Shown piece by piece: positions 25,547 through 35,244 of a stretch of 64,000 nt of DNA. The position numbers and the translations under genes are program-made. The DNA lies in the NCBI RefSeq assembly GCF_020281205.1, contig NZ_JACXZC010000003.1, positions 62,001 to 126,000 of the forward strand, read 5' to 3'. The number at the start of each line of letters is the position of its first letter. Position 1 is the first letter of the stretch. This DNA is from Empedobacter stercoris. GTDB lineage: Bacteria > Bacteroidota > Bacteroidia > Flavobacteriales > Weeksellaceae. The notes beneath the pieces were generated by a model, which worked only from the letters and a program-made list of their open reading frames with translations, ran no database searches and was not told the DNA's origin.

Positions 25547-26848
25547 TTATTTCATTACTTGGGCTTCTAATTTGAATTTTTCAACTTTATTCGAAATCAA
25601 ATCTAATCTCAAATTATGAATACTTCCGATATGTGTTGTTTTAAATTCTTTGTGCGGAATATACGTTCCATTTTCTACAGATAATCCAACTTCTTTGTAA
25701 GCATCGCGGAAAGGTGTTCCATTTTTAATGGCTTCGTTAATATTTTCCACGGTATAAATCGGATCATATTTTTCCTGATTCATATAGTTGTCTTTAATCT
25801 GAAGTTGAGGAATTGCAAAAGTTAAGATGTCAATAATGTTATCAAATTGCATCATTGGTTCAAATAAGATTTCTTTCAAAATCTGATAATCACGATGATA
25901 ACCACTTGGTAAATTATTGACCGTCATCATAATGTCATTTGGCAATGCCTGAATTCTATTACAATGTGCACGAGTTAATTCAAAAACATCTGGGTTTTTC
26001 TTATGTGGCATAATCGATGAGCCAGTTGTCATCTCATTTGGTAATTTAACGAAAGCTAAATCTTGCGAATTGTATAGAACCAAATCATAAGACATTTTCG
26101 ACAATGTGCCACAAATCATTGCCAAAGCAGATGCAACAGATTTTTCTGTTTTTCCACGAAGCATTTGAGCTCCGACAGATGAAACTAAAATCTCTGAAAA
26201 ACCTAATTCTTGTGTTGTTTGCAAACGATCAATTGGAAAACTTGTTCCAAAACCAGCTCCAGAACCTAATGGATTTTGGTCAGAAATTTTAAATGCAGCT
26301 TCAAAAAAGTATAAATCGGTCAATAAACTTTCTGCATAAGCAGAAAACCACATTCCGAAACTACTTGGCATAGCAGCCTGAAAATGCGTATATCCTGGTA
26401 ATTGATGATTTTTAAATTCGTCTGCTTTTTTTAAAAAGATTTCAATTAAATGGACAATTTTTTCAGTTGTCTGTTTTAGATATTCTTTTTCAAAAAGTTG
26501 AATTGCTACCAAAACTTGATCGTTTCGAGAACGTGCAACGTGAATTTTTTTTCCAGCATCACCGGTTTTCTCAATTAAAAAAGCCTCAATTTTTGAATGT
26601 ATATCTTCGTAATTTTCGTCTATTTCGAAATTGTTCGCAGCAATTAATGTCAAAATCTCATCCAAAGCAAGTTGTAACGTATCGTTTTCTTCGTTTGTTA
26701 TCAAACCTGTTTTTGCGAGCATGTTCGCTTGTGCTTTTGATGCTAACGCATCATATTTTGCAAGATGAGCATCTAATTCTCTGTCTTTTCCGACAGTAAA
26801 TTTTTCGATTTTATCATTAATGGTAAAACCTTTATCCCAAAGTTTCAT
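25547..26848 (-). CDS. argH: Argininosuccinate lyase
   Basis: 433 residues. Fumarase/aspartase superfamily signature GSSIMPHKKNPDVFEL with the catalytic Ser loop, plus HVARSRNDQV and GYTHFQAAMPSSFG. Splits argininosuccinate to arginine and fumarate. No other arg gene is adjacent, so it is transcribed alone here. A perfect -7 box lies 25 nt before the ATG. Confidence 0.95.
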   Translation of the reverse strand: MKLWDKGFTINDKIEKFTVGKDRELDAHLAKYDALASKAQANMLAKTGLITNEENDTLQLALDEILTLIAANNFEIDENYEDIHSKIEAFLIEKTGDAGKKIHVARSRNDQVLVAIQLFEKEYLKQTTEKIVHLIEIFLKKADEFKNHQLPGYTHFQAAMPSSFGMWFSAYAESLLTDLYFFEAAFKISDQNPLGSGAGFGTSFPIDRLQTTQELGFSEILVSSVGAQMLRGKTEKSVASALAMICGTLSKMSYDLVLYNSQDLAFVKLPNEMTTGSSIMPHKKNPDVFELTRAHCNRIQALPNDIMMTVNNLPSGYHRDYQILKEILFEPMMQFDNIIDILTFAIPQLQIKDNYMNQEKYDPIYTVENINEAIKNGTPFRDAYKEVGLSVENGTYIPHKEFKTTHIGSIHNLRLDLISNKVEKFKLEAQVMK

Positions 26849-26872
26849 ATTTATAATAATGAATTAAGGGGG

Positions 26873-26880
26873 CAAAGTTA
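26873..26880 (-). promoter_or_regulatory. Promoter -7 element of argH
   Basis: Minus strand TAACTTTG, perfect TAnnTTTG, with a leader of about 20 nt. Confidence 0.65.
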
Positions 26881-27315
26881 CTAAAAACTTGTATAATATC
26901 TCATTATAATTGTATAATTATTATAAATATACAATATTTATTCATATTGAATATTTTTGATTGATTTTTGAGATTGTTTAAATGATTGATAGCAATTCTA
27001 AAGATTGATTATTGAATAGTTATTAAAATTTATAATTAATTCAATTTCGTAAAAAAAAGGGCTTAAAATTATGAAGTTGATATTTTAGAATACGTTATAT
27101 TTTTAACTTCTATTTATTTACGTTTAATTGATTGTAAAAGTGAAATTTACATCTTTTTTATAATAGTTCTAAATTATTAGAATATAACTAAAATATATCA
27201 TCCTTTGATGAGAAATCGTTACTATAAACGTAATTTTGTATGCCAAATTATGATTAATTACAATGCTTTTTAACTAAAAATTTGTGTGATAATAAAAATT
27301 TAAAAAGTAATTTCA

Positions 27316-27354
27316 ATCACTTTAATTATTGATTAAGTGATGGTTATTTTTTTT
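27316..27354 (+). terminator. Terminator-like hairpin in the acnB upstream region
   Basis: ATCACTT / AAGTGAT arms (27316-27322 and 27335-27341) with a 12-nt loop that can pair further, followed by GGTTA and eight T. Either the end of an unannotated small transcript or an attenuator ahead of acnB. Confidence 0.5.
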
Positions 27355-27411
27355 AAATGGCAACTTTACAAAATTACATACTTAGTTTGTATTCTGATAA
27401 CAGTGGTTACC

Positions 27412-27452
27412 TATGCCAAAAATGATTTTTTGTTGAAAAATAATTAGGCATA
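27412..27452. repeat. Inverted repeat upstream of acnB
   Basis: TATGCC (27412-27417) pairs with GGCATA (27447-27452); the inner AT-rich arms (AATGATTTTT against AAAAATAATTA) also pair with one mismatch around a TGTTG loop. Confidence 0.55.
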
Positions 27453-27566
27453 AGATGTAACGATACAGCGAAGTGTTATTATATAATTCATTTTGATTGG
27501 ATGAAATCAGGTGTAAGTAGCTTGATTTTAAACAATCTTTAATATTAAAAGAAAAGATAGATAATT

Positions 27567-30329
27567 ATGAGTCTTTACCAAGAGTATCTTAACGAGATTG
27601 AAGAAAGAAAAGGTCAAGGTTTACATCCAAAACCAATTGATGGTGCAGAATTACTAAGTGAAATCATTAATCAAATTAAAGATGTTAACAGCGAATACCG
27701 AGAGGATTCTGTTAAATTCTTTATCTATAACACGTTGCCAGGTACAACTTCTGCTGCAGGTGTAAAAGCAAAATTTTTAAAAGAGATTATTTTAGGAGAA
27801 GCAACTGTTGCTGAAATTACACCAACATTTGCATTCGAATTGTTATCTCACATGAAAGGAGGTCCTTCAATTGAAGTTCTTTTAGATTTAGCTTTAGGAA
27901 ATGATGAAGAAATTGCAAAACAAGCTGCGGAAGTTCTTAAAACACAAGTTTTCTTATATGACGCAGATACAGCTCGTTTAGCTGATGCTTACAAAGCAGG
28001 AAACACAATTGCAAAAGATATTTTAGAGAGCTACGCAAAAGCGGAATTCTTTACAAAATTGCCAGAAGTTCCAGAAGAAATTAAAGTTGTAACTTATATC
28101 GCTGCAGAAGGGGATATTTCTACTGACTTACTTTCTCCAGGAAACCAAGCGCACTCTCGTTCAGACCGTGAATTACACGGACAATGTATGATGACGCCTG
28201 CGCAACAACAAGAAATCGTTGCTTTGAAAGCGAAACACCCAGATGCTTCTGTGATGTTGATCGCTGAAAAAGGAACAATGGGGGTAGGATCTTCTCGTAT
28301 GTCAGGTGTAAACAACGTAGCATTGTGGACAGGTAAACAAGCTTCTCCTTATGTACCTTTCGTGAACATCGCGCCAATCGTTGCTGGAACAAACGGAATT
28401 TCTCCAATCTTCTTAACGACAGTTGACGTTACTGGTGGTATCGGTATTGATTTACAAAACTGGGTGAAGAAAGTGGACGAAAACGGAAACGTAGTTCGTA
28501 ACGAAAACGGAGACATCGTATTAGAGCAAGCTTATTCAGTAGAAACTGGAACTGTATTGACAATTAATACGAAGACTAAAAAATTATACAACGGAGATAA
28601 AGAATTGAAAGATATTTCTAAATCGTTAACTCCTCAAAAATTAGAATTTATCAAAGCAGGTGGTTCTTATGCTATCGTATTTGGTAAGAAAATTCAAACA
28701 TTTGCTGCTGAAACATTAGGAATCACTGCTCCAACAGTATTTGCTCCTTCTAAAGAAGTTTCTATCGAAGGTCAAGGTTTGACAGCTGTAGAAAAAATCT
28801 TCAACAAAAACGCAGTAGGTGTAACTCCAGGAAAAGTATTGCACGCTGGATCTGACGTTCGTGTTAAAGTAAACATCGTAGGTTCTCAAGATACTACAGG
28901 TTTGATGACAGCGCAAGAGTTGGAATCAATGGCAGCAACAGTAATCGCTCCAACTGTAGATGGTGCTTACCAATCAGGATGTCACACTGCATCAGTATGG
29001 GACAAAAAAGCGCAAGCTAACATCCCTAAATTGATGAAGTTCATGAACGACTTCGGGGTAATTACAGCACGTGACCCGAAAGGAGTTTACCACTCAATGA
29101 CAGACGTTATCCACAAAGTATTGAACGACATTACTGTGGACGAATGGGCTATCATCATCGGTGGTGACTCGCACACACGTATGTCTAAAGGAGTTGCTTT
29201 TGGTGCCGATTCTGGAACTGTAGCATTAGCTTTGGCAACTGGTGAGGCTGCAATGCCAATTCCAGAGTCTGTAAAAGTGACTTTCAAAGGAGAAATGAAA
29301 CAACACATGGATTTCCGTGATGTGGTTCATGCTACGCAAGCGCAAATGTTGAAACAATTTGACGGTGAAAATGTATTCCAAGGTCGTATCATTGAGGTAC
29401 ATATCGGTACATTATTAGCAGATCAAGCGTTTACATTTACAGACTGGACTGCAGAAATGAAAGCGAAAGCATCTATCTGTATTTCTCAAGATGATACATT
29501 AATCCAATCGTTAGAAATTGCAAAATCTCGTATCCAAATCATGATCGAGAAAGGAATGGATAACAAAAACCAAGTGTTACAAGGATTAATCGATAAAGCT
29601 AACAAACGTATCGAAGAAATTAAAACAGGTGTTAAACCTGCTTTAACGCCAGATGCAAATGCAAAATATTACGCGGAAGTAGTAATTGACTTAGATATTA
29701 TCGAAGAGCCAATGATTGCCGATCCAGACGTAAATAATGCGGATGTTTCTAAACGTTATACACACGATACAATCCGTGACTTAACTTACTATGGTGGTGA
29801 TAAACACGTAGATTTAGGTTTCGTAGGTTCTTGTATGGTGCATAAAGACGATTTAAAAATAGTTTCTCAAATGTTACGTAATGTAGAGAAAGCGAATGGT
29901 AAAGTTGAGTTCAAAGCTCCTTTAGTTGTTGCAGCGCCTACTTACAACATCATCGATGAATTAAAAGCAGAAGGTGATTGGGAAATGTTACAAAAATACT
30001 CAGGATTTGAGTTTAGCGACTTGTTACCTAAGTCAGAAGCACGTACAGAATATGAAAACATTATGTACTTAGAGCGTCCTGGTTGTAACTTATGTATGGG
30101 TAACCAAGAAAAAGCGGAAAGAGGTGATACTGTAATGGCTACTTCAACGCGTCTTTTCCAAGGTCGTGTTGTTGAGGATCGTGATGGTAAAAAAGGAGAA
30201 TCTTTATTAGCATCTACGCCAGTAGTTGTTTTATCAGCAATTTTAGGACGTATTCCTTCTATCGAAGAGTACAAAGCTGCTGTTGAAGGAATCAACTTAA
30301 CAAAGTTTAAACCAATTTCTATGAACTAA
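27567..30329 (+). CDS. acnB: Aconitate hydratase B (bifunctional, 2-methylisocitrate dehydratase)
   Basis: 920 residues, full AcnB length. N-terminal HEAT-like domain (1-160), swivel domain (GKGT-type EKGTMGVGSSRMSG near 233-246, GAGCH-type segment), then the catalytic core with the iron-sulfur cysteines in VGSCMVHKDD and PGCNLCMGNQ and the DSHTRMSKGV segment. Interconverts citrate and isocitrate; AcnB also dehydrates 2-methylcitrate derivatives and can bind mRNA when iron is low. Codon use (many GT-rich optimal codons) suggests high expression. Confidence 0.96.
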   Translation: MSLYQEYLNEIEERKGQGLHPKPIDGAELLSEIINQIKDVNSEYREDSVKFFIYNTLPGTTSAAGVKAKFLKEIILGEATVAEITPTFAFELLSHMKGGPSIEVLLDLALGNDEEIAKQAAEVLKTQVFLYDADTARLADAYKAGNTIAKDILESYAKAEFFTKLPEVPEEIKVVTYIAAEGDISTDLLSPGNQAHSRSDRELHGQCMMTPAQQQEIVALKAKHPDASVMLIAEKGTMGVGSSRMSGVNNVALWTGKQASPYVPFVNIAPIVAGTNGISPIFLTTVDVTGGIGIDLQNWVKKVDENGNVVRNENGDIVLEQAYSVETGTVLTINTKTKKLYNGDKELKDISKSLTPQKLEFIKAGGSYAIVFGKKIQTFAAETLGITAPTVFAPSKEVSIEGQGLTAVEKIFNKNAVGVTPGKVLHAGSDVRVKVNIVGSQDTTGLMTAQELESMAATVIAPTVDGAYQSGCHTASVWDKKAQANIPKLMKFMNDFGVITARDPKGVYHSMTDVIHKVLNDITVDEWAIIIGGDSHTRMSKGVAFGADSGTVALALATGEAAMPIPESVKVTFKGEMKQHMDFRDVVHATQAQMLKQFDGENVFQGRIIEVHIGTLLADQAFTFTDWTAEMKAKASICISQDDTLIQSLEIAKSRIQIMIEKGMDNKNQVLQGLIDKANKRIEEIKTGVKPALTPDANAKYYAEVVIDLDIIEEPMIADPDVNNADVSKRYTHDTIRDLTYYGGDKHVDLGFVGSCMVHKDDLKIVSQMLRNVEKANGKVEFKAPLVVAAPTYNIIDELKAEGDWEMLQKYSGFEFSDLLPKSEARTEYENIMYLERPGCNLCMGNQEKAERGDTVMATSTRLFQGRVVEDRDGKKGESLLASTPVVVLSAILGRIPSIEEYKAAVEGINLTKFKPISMN

Positions 30330-30355
30330 TCGTTCGTGAAAGAGAATATAATCAT

Positions 30356-30385
30356 GGCTGATCTATTTTAGATCAGCCTTTTTTT
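30356..30385 (+). terminator. Terminator of acnB
   Basis: GGCTGATCTA / TAGATCAGCC perfect 10-bp stem with TTT loop and 7-nt T-run. Confidence 0.9.
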
Positions 30386-30519
30386 ATGTGTTAATCTTAA
30401 ATGAGTTAGGGTTGTTTTAAAAAGATTATAATCCTCAAAAGATGTTAAATATTAAATAATTCAGTATATTGGGGTATATTTTTTGATGAATTTAAACCAA
30501 TAAAATAAAAACAATTATT

Positions 30520-32784
30520 ATGGCATTTGATATAAATATGATCAAAGGCGTTTATGCTAAAATGCAAGAACGTGTTGATGCTGCAAGAGCTATCGTGGGG
30601 CGTCCTTTAACGTATTCGGAGAAAATTTTATATGCTCACTTGTTTGATGGAAATCCAACACAAGCATACACAAGAGGCGAGTCTTATGTAGATTTTGCAC
30701 CAGATCGAGTTGCAATGCAAGATGCAACTGCTCAGATGGCTTTATTACAATTTATGCAAGCTGGTAAAACCAAAACAGCTGTTCCTTCTACAGTTCACTG
30801 TGACCACTTGATTCAAGCTAAAGTTGGTGCAAAAACTGATTTACAAGAAGCAATTAATAAATCTTCGGAGGTATTTAATTTCTTAGAATCTGTTTCAAAT
30901 AAATATGGTATCGGATTCTGGCAACCAGGTGCAGGTATTATTCACCAAGTGGTATTAGAGAACTATGCTTTTCCTGGAGGAATGATGATTGGTACCGATT
31001 CTCATACGCCAAATGCAGGTGGACTGGGGATGGTTGCAATTGGTGTTGGTGGTGCTGACGCTGTTGATGTAATGTCTGGAATGGCATGGGAGTTAAAAAT
31101 GCCAAAATTAATTGGTGTTAAATTAACAGGTAAATTATCAGGATGGGCAGCACCAAAAGATGTTATTCTTGAAGTCGCTGGATTATTAACTGTTAAAGGT
31201 GGAACAGGAGCTATTGTAGAATATTTTGGTGAAGGAGCAGAATCTTTATCTGCAACAGGAAAAGGAACTATCTGTAACATGGGTGCAGAAATTGGAGCAA
31301 CGACTTCAATCTTTGCTTATGACGACGCTTCGGAAAGATATTTAAGAGCTACAGATCGTAATGACGTGGCAGATGCTGCTAATCAACATAAAGCTTACTT
31401 ACGTTCGGATGATGAAGTTTATGCAAATCCAGAAAATTTCTACGATCAATTGATTGAAATTAATTTATCTGAATTAGAACCTCGTTTGAATGGACCTTTC
31501 ACACCAGATTTGATGACACCAGTTTCTAAAATGAAAGAAACAGCAGCAGCTAATGGTTGGCCTTTGGATGTAGAATGGGGATTAATCGGATCTTGTACAA
31601 ACTCATCTTACGAAGATTTATCTCGAGCTGCTTCTATCGCTCAACAAGCTTTAGACAAAGGATTGGAAGTAAAGTCTTCTTTCGGAATTAATCCAGGTTC
31701 AGAAGTTGTTCGTTATACAGCAGATCGTGATGGTTTGTTAAAAACGTTCGAAGATTTAGATGCAGTTATTTTTACGAATGCTTGTGGACCATGTATTGGG
31801 CAATGGGATCGTGAAGGTGCTGATAAAGAAGAAAAAAATACAATCGTTCATTCATTCAATCGTAACTTCAAAAAACGTGCAGATGGAAATCCAAATACCT
31901 ATGCATTTGTAACTTCTCCAGAAATGGTTGCGGCAATTGCAATTTCAGGACGTTTAGATTTTAATCCACAAACAGATAAGTTGATTAATAAAAACGGAGA
32001 AGAGGTTATGCTTGATGCTCCAAAAGGAGAGGAATTACCAAGCAAAGGTTATGAATATGAAGATAATGGATATCAAGCACCAGTTGAAGACGGATCGAAA
32101 GTAGAAGTTATTGTTAATCCATCTTCTGAGCGTTTACAACTATTAGAAGGTTTCAAACCTTGGAATGGTGAAAATATTACAGGAGCAAAACTATTAATCA
32201 AAGCATTCGGAAAATGTACAACAGACCATATCTCTATGGCGGGACCTTGGTTACGTTTCCGTGGACACTTGGATAATATTTCGAATAATACTCTGATTGG
32301 TGCAGTAAATGCATTTAACCAAGACGTCAATTCAGTTAAAAATCAATTAACAGGTGAATATGGTCCTGTACCAGATACGGCGCGCGCTTATAAAGCAGCT
32401 GGAGTACCATCTGTAATTGTAGGAGACGAAAACTATGGAGAAGGTTCTTCACGTGAGCATGCTGCAATGCAACCTCGCCATTTGGGAGCAGTAGCTGTAT
32501 TGGTTCGTTCTTTTGCACGTATTCATGAAACTAACCTTAAAAAACAAGGGATGTTAGCATTGACATTTGCAGATAAAGCAGATTATGATAAAGTACAAGA
32601 AGATGATACAATCAACTTTGTGGACTTAACAGAGTTTGCTCCAGAAAAACCATTAACAATCGAATTGGTGCATGCAGATGGATCTAAAGATGCAATCTTA
32701 GCAAATCATACATATAATGAACAACAAATTGAGTGGTTTAAAGCAGGTTCAGCTTTAAACTTAATCAAAGCACAACAAGCTTAA
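30520..32784 (+). CDS. acnA: Aconitate hydratase A, mitochondrial-type
   Basis: 754 residues. Cluster cysteines in [13 protein letters not shown] and [13 protein letters not shown]; substrate site [12 protein letters not shown] and [17 protein letters not shown]. Domain order 1-2-3 then swivel domain 4 at the C-terminus, unlike AcnB. Length and motifs fit the mitochondrial-type aconitase rather than the 890-residue IRP/AcnA form. Independent of acnB, which ends in its own terminator 135 bp upstream. Confidence 0.94.
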   Translation: MAFDINMIKGVYAKMQERVDAARAIVGRPLTYSEKILYAHLFDGNPTQAYTRGESYVDFAPDRVAMQDATAQMALLQFMQAGKTKTAVPSTVHCDHLIQAKVGAKTDLQEAINKSSEVFNFLESVSNKYGIGFWQPGAGIIHQVVLENYAFPGGMMIGTDSHTPNAGGLGMVAIGVGGADAVDVMSGMAWELKMPKLIGVKLTGKLSGWAAPKDVILEVAGLLTVKGGTGAIVEYFGEGAESLSATGKGTICNMGAEIGATTSIFAYDDASERYLRATDRNDVADAANQHKAYLRSDDEVYANPENFYDQLIEINLSELEPRLNGPFTPDLMTPVSKMKETAAANGWPLDVEWGLIGSCTNSSYEDLSRAASIAQQALDKGLEVKSSFGINPGSEVVRYTADRDGLLKTFEDLDAVIFTNACGPCIGQWDREGADKEEKNTIVHSFNRNFKKRADGNPNTYAFVTSPEMVAAIAISGRLDFNPQTDKLINKNGEEVMLDAPKGEELPSKGYEYEDNGYQAPVEDGSKVEVIVNPSSERLQLLEGFKPWNGENITGAKLLIKAFGKCTTDHISMAGPWLRFRGHLDNISNNTLIGAVNAFNQDVNSVKNQLTGEYGPVPDTARAYKAAGVPSVIVGDENYGEGSSREHAAMQPRHLGAVAVLVRSFARIHETNLKKQGMLALTFADKADYDKVQEDDTINFVDLTEFAPEKPLTIELVHADGSKDAILANHTYNEQQIEWFKAGSALNLIKAQQA

Positions 32785-32810
32785 TTAATTTAAGTTTTTT
32801 AAATAAATGA

Positions 32811-32842
32811 AACCGACACAGGAATGTGTCGGTTTTTTTTGT
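32811..32842 (+). terminator. Terminator of acnA
   Basis: AACCGACACA / TGTGTCGGTT perfect stem with GGAA loop and 8-nt T-run. Confidence 0.9.
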
Positions 32843-32883
32843 TGTAAATTATTGAAGAAAATTTTAGATCAAAAAGTAATAAA

Positions 32884-32912
32884 TAAAAAAAACCTCAATC
32901 GAAATGATTGAG
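32884..32912 (-). terminator. Terminator of tRNA-Phe
   Basis: CCTCAATC / GATTGAGG stem, GAAAT loop, with the plus-strand A-run giving a minus-strand T-run just after the tRNA. Confidence 0.8.
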
Positions 32913-32922
32913 GTTTTAAGCA

Positions 32923-32996
32923 GTGGTGCCTCCAGGAATCGAACCAGGGACACAAGGATTTTCAGTCCTTTGCTCTACCAACTGAGCTAAGGCACC
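32923..32996 (-). tRNA. tRNA-Phe(GAA)
   Basis: Minus-strand 74-nt cloverleaf: GGTGCCT / AGGCACC acceptor, AGCTCAGTTGGTAGAGC D-arm, anticodon stem AAGGA / TCCTT around CTGAAAA (anticodon GAA), T-arm CCTGG-TTCGATT-CCTGG, discriminator A. CCA not encoded. Confidence 0.97.
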
Positions 32997-33011
32997 GCCT
33001 TAATTGTGATG

Positions 33012-33042
33012 CAAATATAGAGCGAAAATCTATTCTACCAAA
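33012..33042 (-). promoter_or_regulatory. Promoter of tRNA-Phe
   Basis: Minus strand TTTG (33039-33042), 19-nt spacer, TATATTTG (33012-33019), 15 nt before the tRNA 5' end. Same spacing as the tRNA-Asn promoter. Confidence 0.8.
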
Positions 33043-33244
33043 CATTATTTAAAATATTTTTTAGCCGAAAACGCTATCTTGTTCATTTACCGAGAAATAA
33101 ATTTAAAATATTTTTTATCTTTACCGAAAATAAAGGGGGTTAAATATTTTAATAGAGATTTAACAGCTCATTTTTGCAATCTAATTTTTACAATTCGCAA
33201 CAAATCATCATATTTGCGTCTTAGAATTCTATTATACATTCATA

Positions 33245-34528
33245 ATGAAGTGGATTATTTGTAGTTTATCACTATTAAGCGTGGTAACAATAAAAGCTCA
33301 ATCAATATCAGTTTCTCCCTATTCGGCTTACGGTGTGGGGGAGCAATTATTTGATAATAATACGGAACAAGCTGGTATGGGCGGTATTTCAACAGTTCCT
33401 ACGAATCCTTTCGGTCAAAGTGCAAACTTTTCGAATCCGGCAGCTAACCAAAATTTGCGTATGACGACTTTCAACGCAAGTGGAAGTGGAACAAATTATA
33501 ATTTCAAATCTGGAACAGACAAAGAAAACGCGGGTCGTTTTAACGTTTCTAATATCTCATTAGCATTCCCTGTTGGAGAAAAAGGAAGTTTTGGATTAGG
33601 TTTTCAACCTTATTCAGCCCTTGGATATGATATCATGAATACATCAGAAAGAAATGATGTTAAACAATCAGTCCAAATGAAAGGAGAGGGTGGATTAAAT
33701 AGTATTCATGCTTTTTACTCGAGAAATCTTGCCAAAGGATTTTCTTTAGGGTTACGCGTTAATTATTTATTCGGAGAGTTAAAACGTAACGAAGTCTTAG
33801 CTGTAGATGGAGCAAGTTTAGCTGTTGATTATAGTGATAAATCTAATTATCGTGGCGCTCAATTTACGTTAGGATCAATGTATACAAAGAAAATTGGTAA
33901 AACAAATAATTTGTATGTAGGAGCAACTTATACATTAGGTACCAACCTAAGAACAGATGTTACAGATCTTACAACGACATATAGTTACATTGGATCTACT
34001 CAAGCTTCTTTGGACACAATTTCGTTAATAAGAATTGATGATGGTAAGACAAAAATTCCTCAAATCTTTACATTAGGAGCGGCTTATACAAAAGATAATA
34101 CATGGTCGTTAGCAGTTGAAGCTAAATACAATAGTTGGAAAGATTTCTCTCAACCATTAGAGGGAGAAAATACAGTAATGACTTCAAATGTTGATTATAA
34201 AAACAATGTACGATTAGCAGTTGGTGGATACTGGATTCCAGATTACAATAGTTACAAAAGTTATTTTAATCGTGTAACTTACCGTGCTGGTATGTATTAT
34301 CAATCGGCTCAATATTCTATTTACGGAACAGATATAGACGCTTACGGAGCAACATTAGGGTTCGGATTTCCAATCGGAAAACAAAATGACGGTTCTATGA
34401 TGAATGTTTCTTTGGAATATGGACAAAAAGGAAAAACAACAAACAACTTAATCAAAGAAAACTATTTCGGTGTGAAAGTTGGATTTGATATCAACGATAT
34501 TTGGTTTAGAAAAAGAGTTATTGACTAA
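33245..34528 (+). CDS. Outer-membrane beta-barrel protein of unknown substrate
   Basis: 427 residues with a signal peptide (MKWIICSLSLLSVVTIKAQ). The mature start SVSPYSAYGVGEQLFDNNTEQAGMGG and later Gly/aromatic alternation (GLGFQPYSALGYD, VGFDINDIWFRKR at the end) fit a FadL-related or P1-like barrel. In flavobacteria a gene of this kind precedes lptC and ppiD. It stops 2 bp before the next start, so it is probably cotranscribed with lptC. Substrate not predictable. Confidence 0.75.
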   Translation: MKWIICSLSLLSVVTIKAQSISVSPYSAYGVGEQLFDNNTEQAGMGGISTVPTNPFGQSANFSNPAANQNLRMTTFNASGSGTNYNFKSGTDKENAGRFNVSNISLAFPVGEKGSFGLGFQPYSALGYDIMNTSERNDVKQSVQMKGEGGLNSIHAFYSRNLAKGFSLGLRVNYLFGELKRNEVLAVDGASLAVDYSDKSNYRGAQFTLGSMYTKKIGKTNNLYVGATYTLGTNLRTDVTDLTTTYSYIGSTQASLDTISLIRIDDGKTKIPQIFTLGAAYTKDNTWSLAVEAKYNSWKDFSQPLEGENTVMTSNVDYKNNVRLAVGGYWIPDYNSYKSYFNRVTYRAGMYYQSAQYSIYGTDIDAYGATLGFGFPIGKQNDGSMMNVSLEYGQKGKTTNNLIKENYFGVKVGFDINDIWFRKRVID

Positions 34529-34530
34529 TT

Positions 34531-35130
34531 TTGGACAAACAAAAATTGTATAAAAAAGCAGATGAAAAAGTTTTGATTAAATCAAGTATAATATTTGGTT
34601 TAATGAGCATTTTCGTTTTGCTTTTTTCTTGTAAAAAAGAACTTCCTCCTATCAACAAAAAGAAGGTCGAATTTCCTTCGCGCACACTTATTAACGCCAA
34701 TATTATTAACAAAGATTCGGGAAGAATCTCCGGAAATTTGCGTTCTCCTTTAATCGAAATGTACGAAACGGTTGATTCGCCTTACACAGTTTTTAGAAAA
34801 GGATTAGACCTTGACTTTTATCAAAAAGGAAGTACAAAACCTGGATATTTTCAGGCAGATTGGGGAAGATTAAGTGATGTCACAGGAATCTATGAAGGTA
34901 GAGGAAATGTAATAATCGTAAATGAGAAAGGTGATTCGTTGAAAAGCGAACAATTATTTTGGAATAAAAAAAATAAAACAGTTTATACATCGAAAGAAGT
35001 TTACTTAATTAGCAACGAAGGTGATTCGTTAACAGCGAAAAACGGTTTGCAAGCTACAGATGATTTAGAAACCTACACTTTATTCAATAATCAAGGATTT
35101 AAGTACGTAGATGATAATCAAAAATTCTAA
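34531..35130 (+). CDS. lptC: LPS export protein LptC
   Basis: 199 residues from TTG at 34531, 2 bp after the previous stop. Membrane anchor at about 17-33 with a Cys (LLFSCKK) that could be lipidated, then the LptA/LptC-type beta-jellyroll (FQADWGRLSDVTGIYEGRGNVIIV-like repeats: GRGNVIIVNEKGDSLKSEQL, KEVYLISNEGDSLTAKNG). It bridges LptBFG to LptA in lipopolysaccharide transport. The start is uncertain: the next in-frame Met (34603) would remove half the anchor. A CNNM/hemolysin gene that I would expect between lptC and ppiD is absent. Confidence 0.75.
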   Translation: MDKQKLYKKADEKVLIKSSIIFGLMSIFVLLFSCKKELPPINKKKVEFPSRTLINANIINKDSGRISGNLRSPLIEMYETVDSPYTVFRKGLDLDFYQKGSTKPGYFQADWGRLSDVTGIYEGRGNVIIVNEKGDSLKSEQLFWNKKNKTVYTSKEVYLISNEGDSLTAKNGLQATDDLETYTLFNNQGFKYVDDNQKF

Positions 35131-35244
35131 ATCACGTTAAAATAATTAACAAAAAAGCGAATACTTGTCGCTTCTTCTATTTTATTATTCAATGTATTGT
35201 CGTATTTTCGCCACCTATTATAGAAATAACATTAAAATAAAACA

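Larger units (their letters stand above)
26881..27566. other. Long AT-rich region upstream of acnB with two strong hairpins
   Basis: About 690 bp without a credible gene (longest ATG frame about 21 codons). It holds a terminator-like hairpin at 27316-27354 and a long inverted repeat at 27412-27452. The stretch before the first hairpin could encode a small RNA, and the rest is probably the acnB leader. No tRNA or riboswitch motif was recognised. Confidence 0.6.

Noticed and set aside
27208-27273. 21-codon ATG frame in the acnB upstream region
   Set aside because: Too short, no conservation evidence; chance frame in AT-rich DNA.
28094-29308. Several minus-strand frames inside acnB
   Set aside because: Antisense shadows of a long, strongly conserved coding sequence.
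33079-33264. 61-codon plus frame before the outer-membrane protein gene
   Set aside because: TTG start, overlaps the start of the next gene, no recognisable sequence; probably leader DNA.
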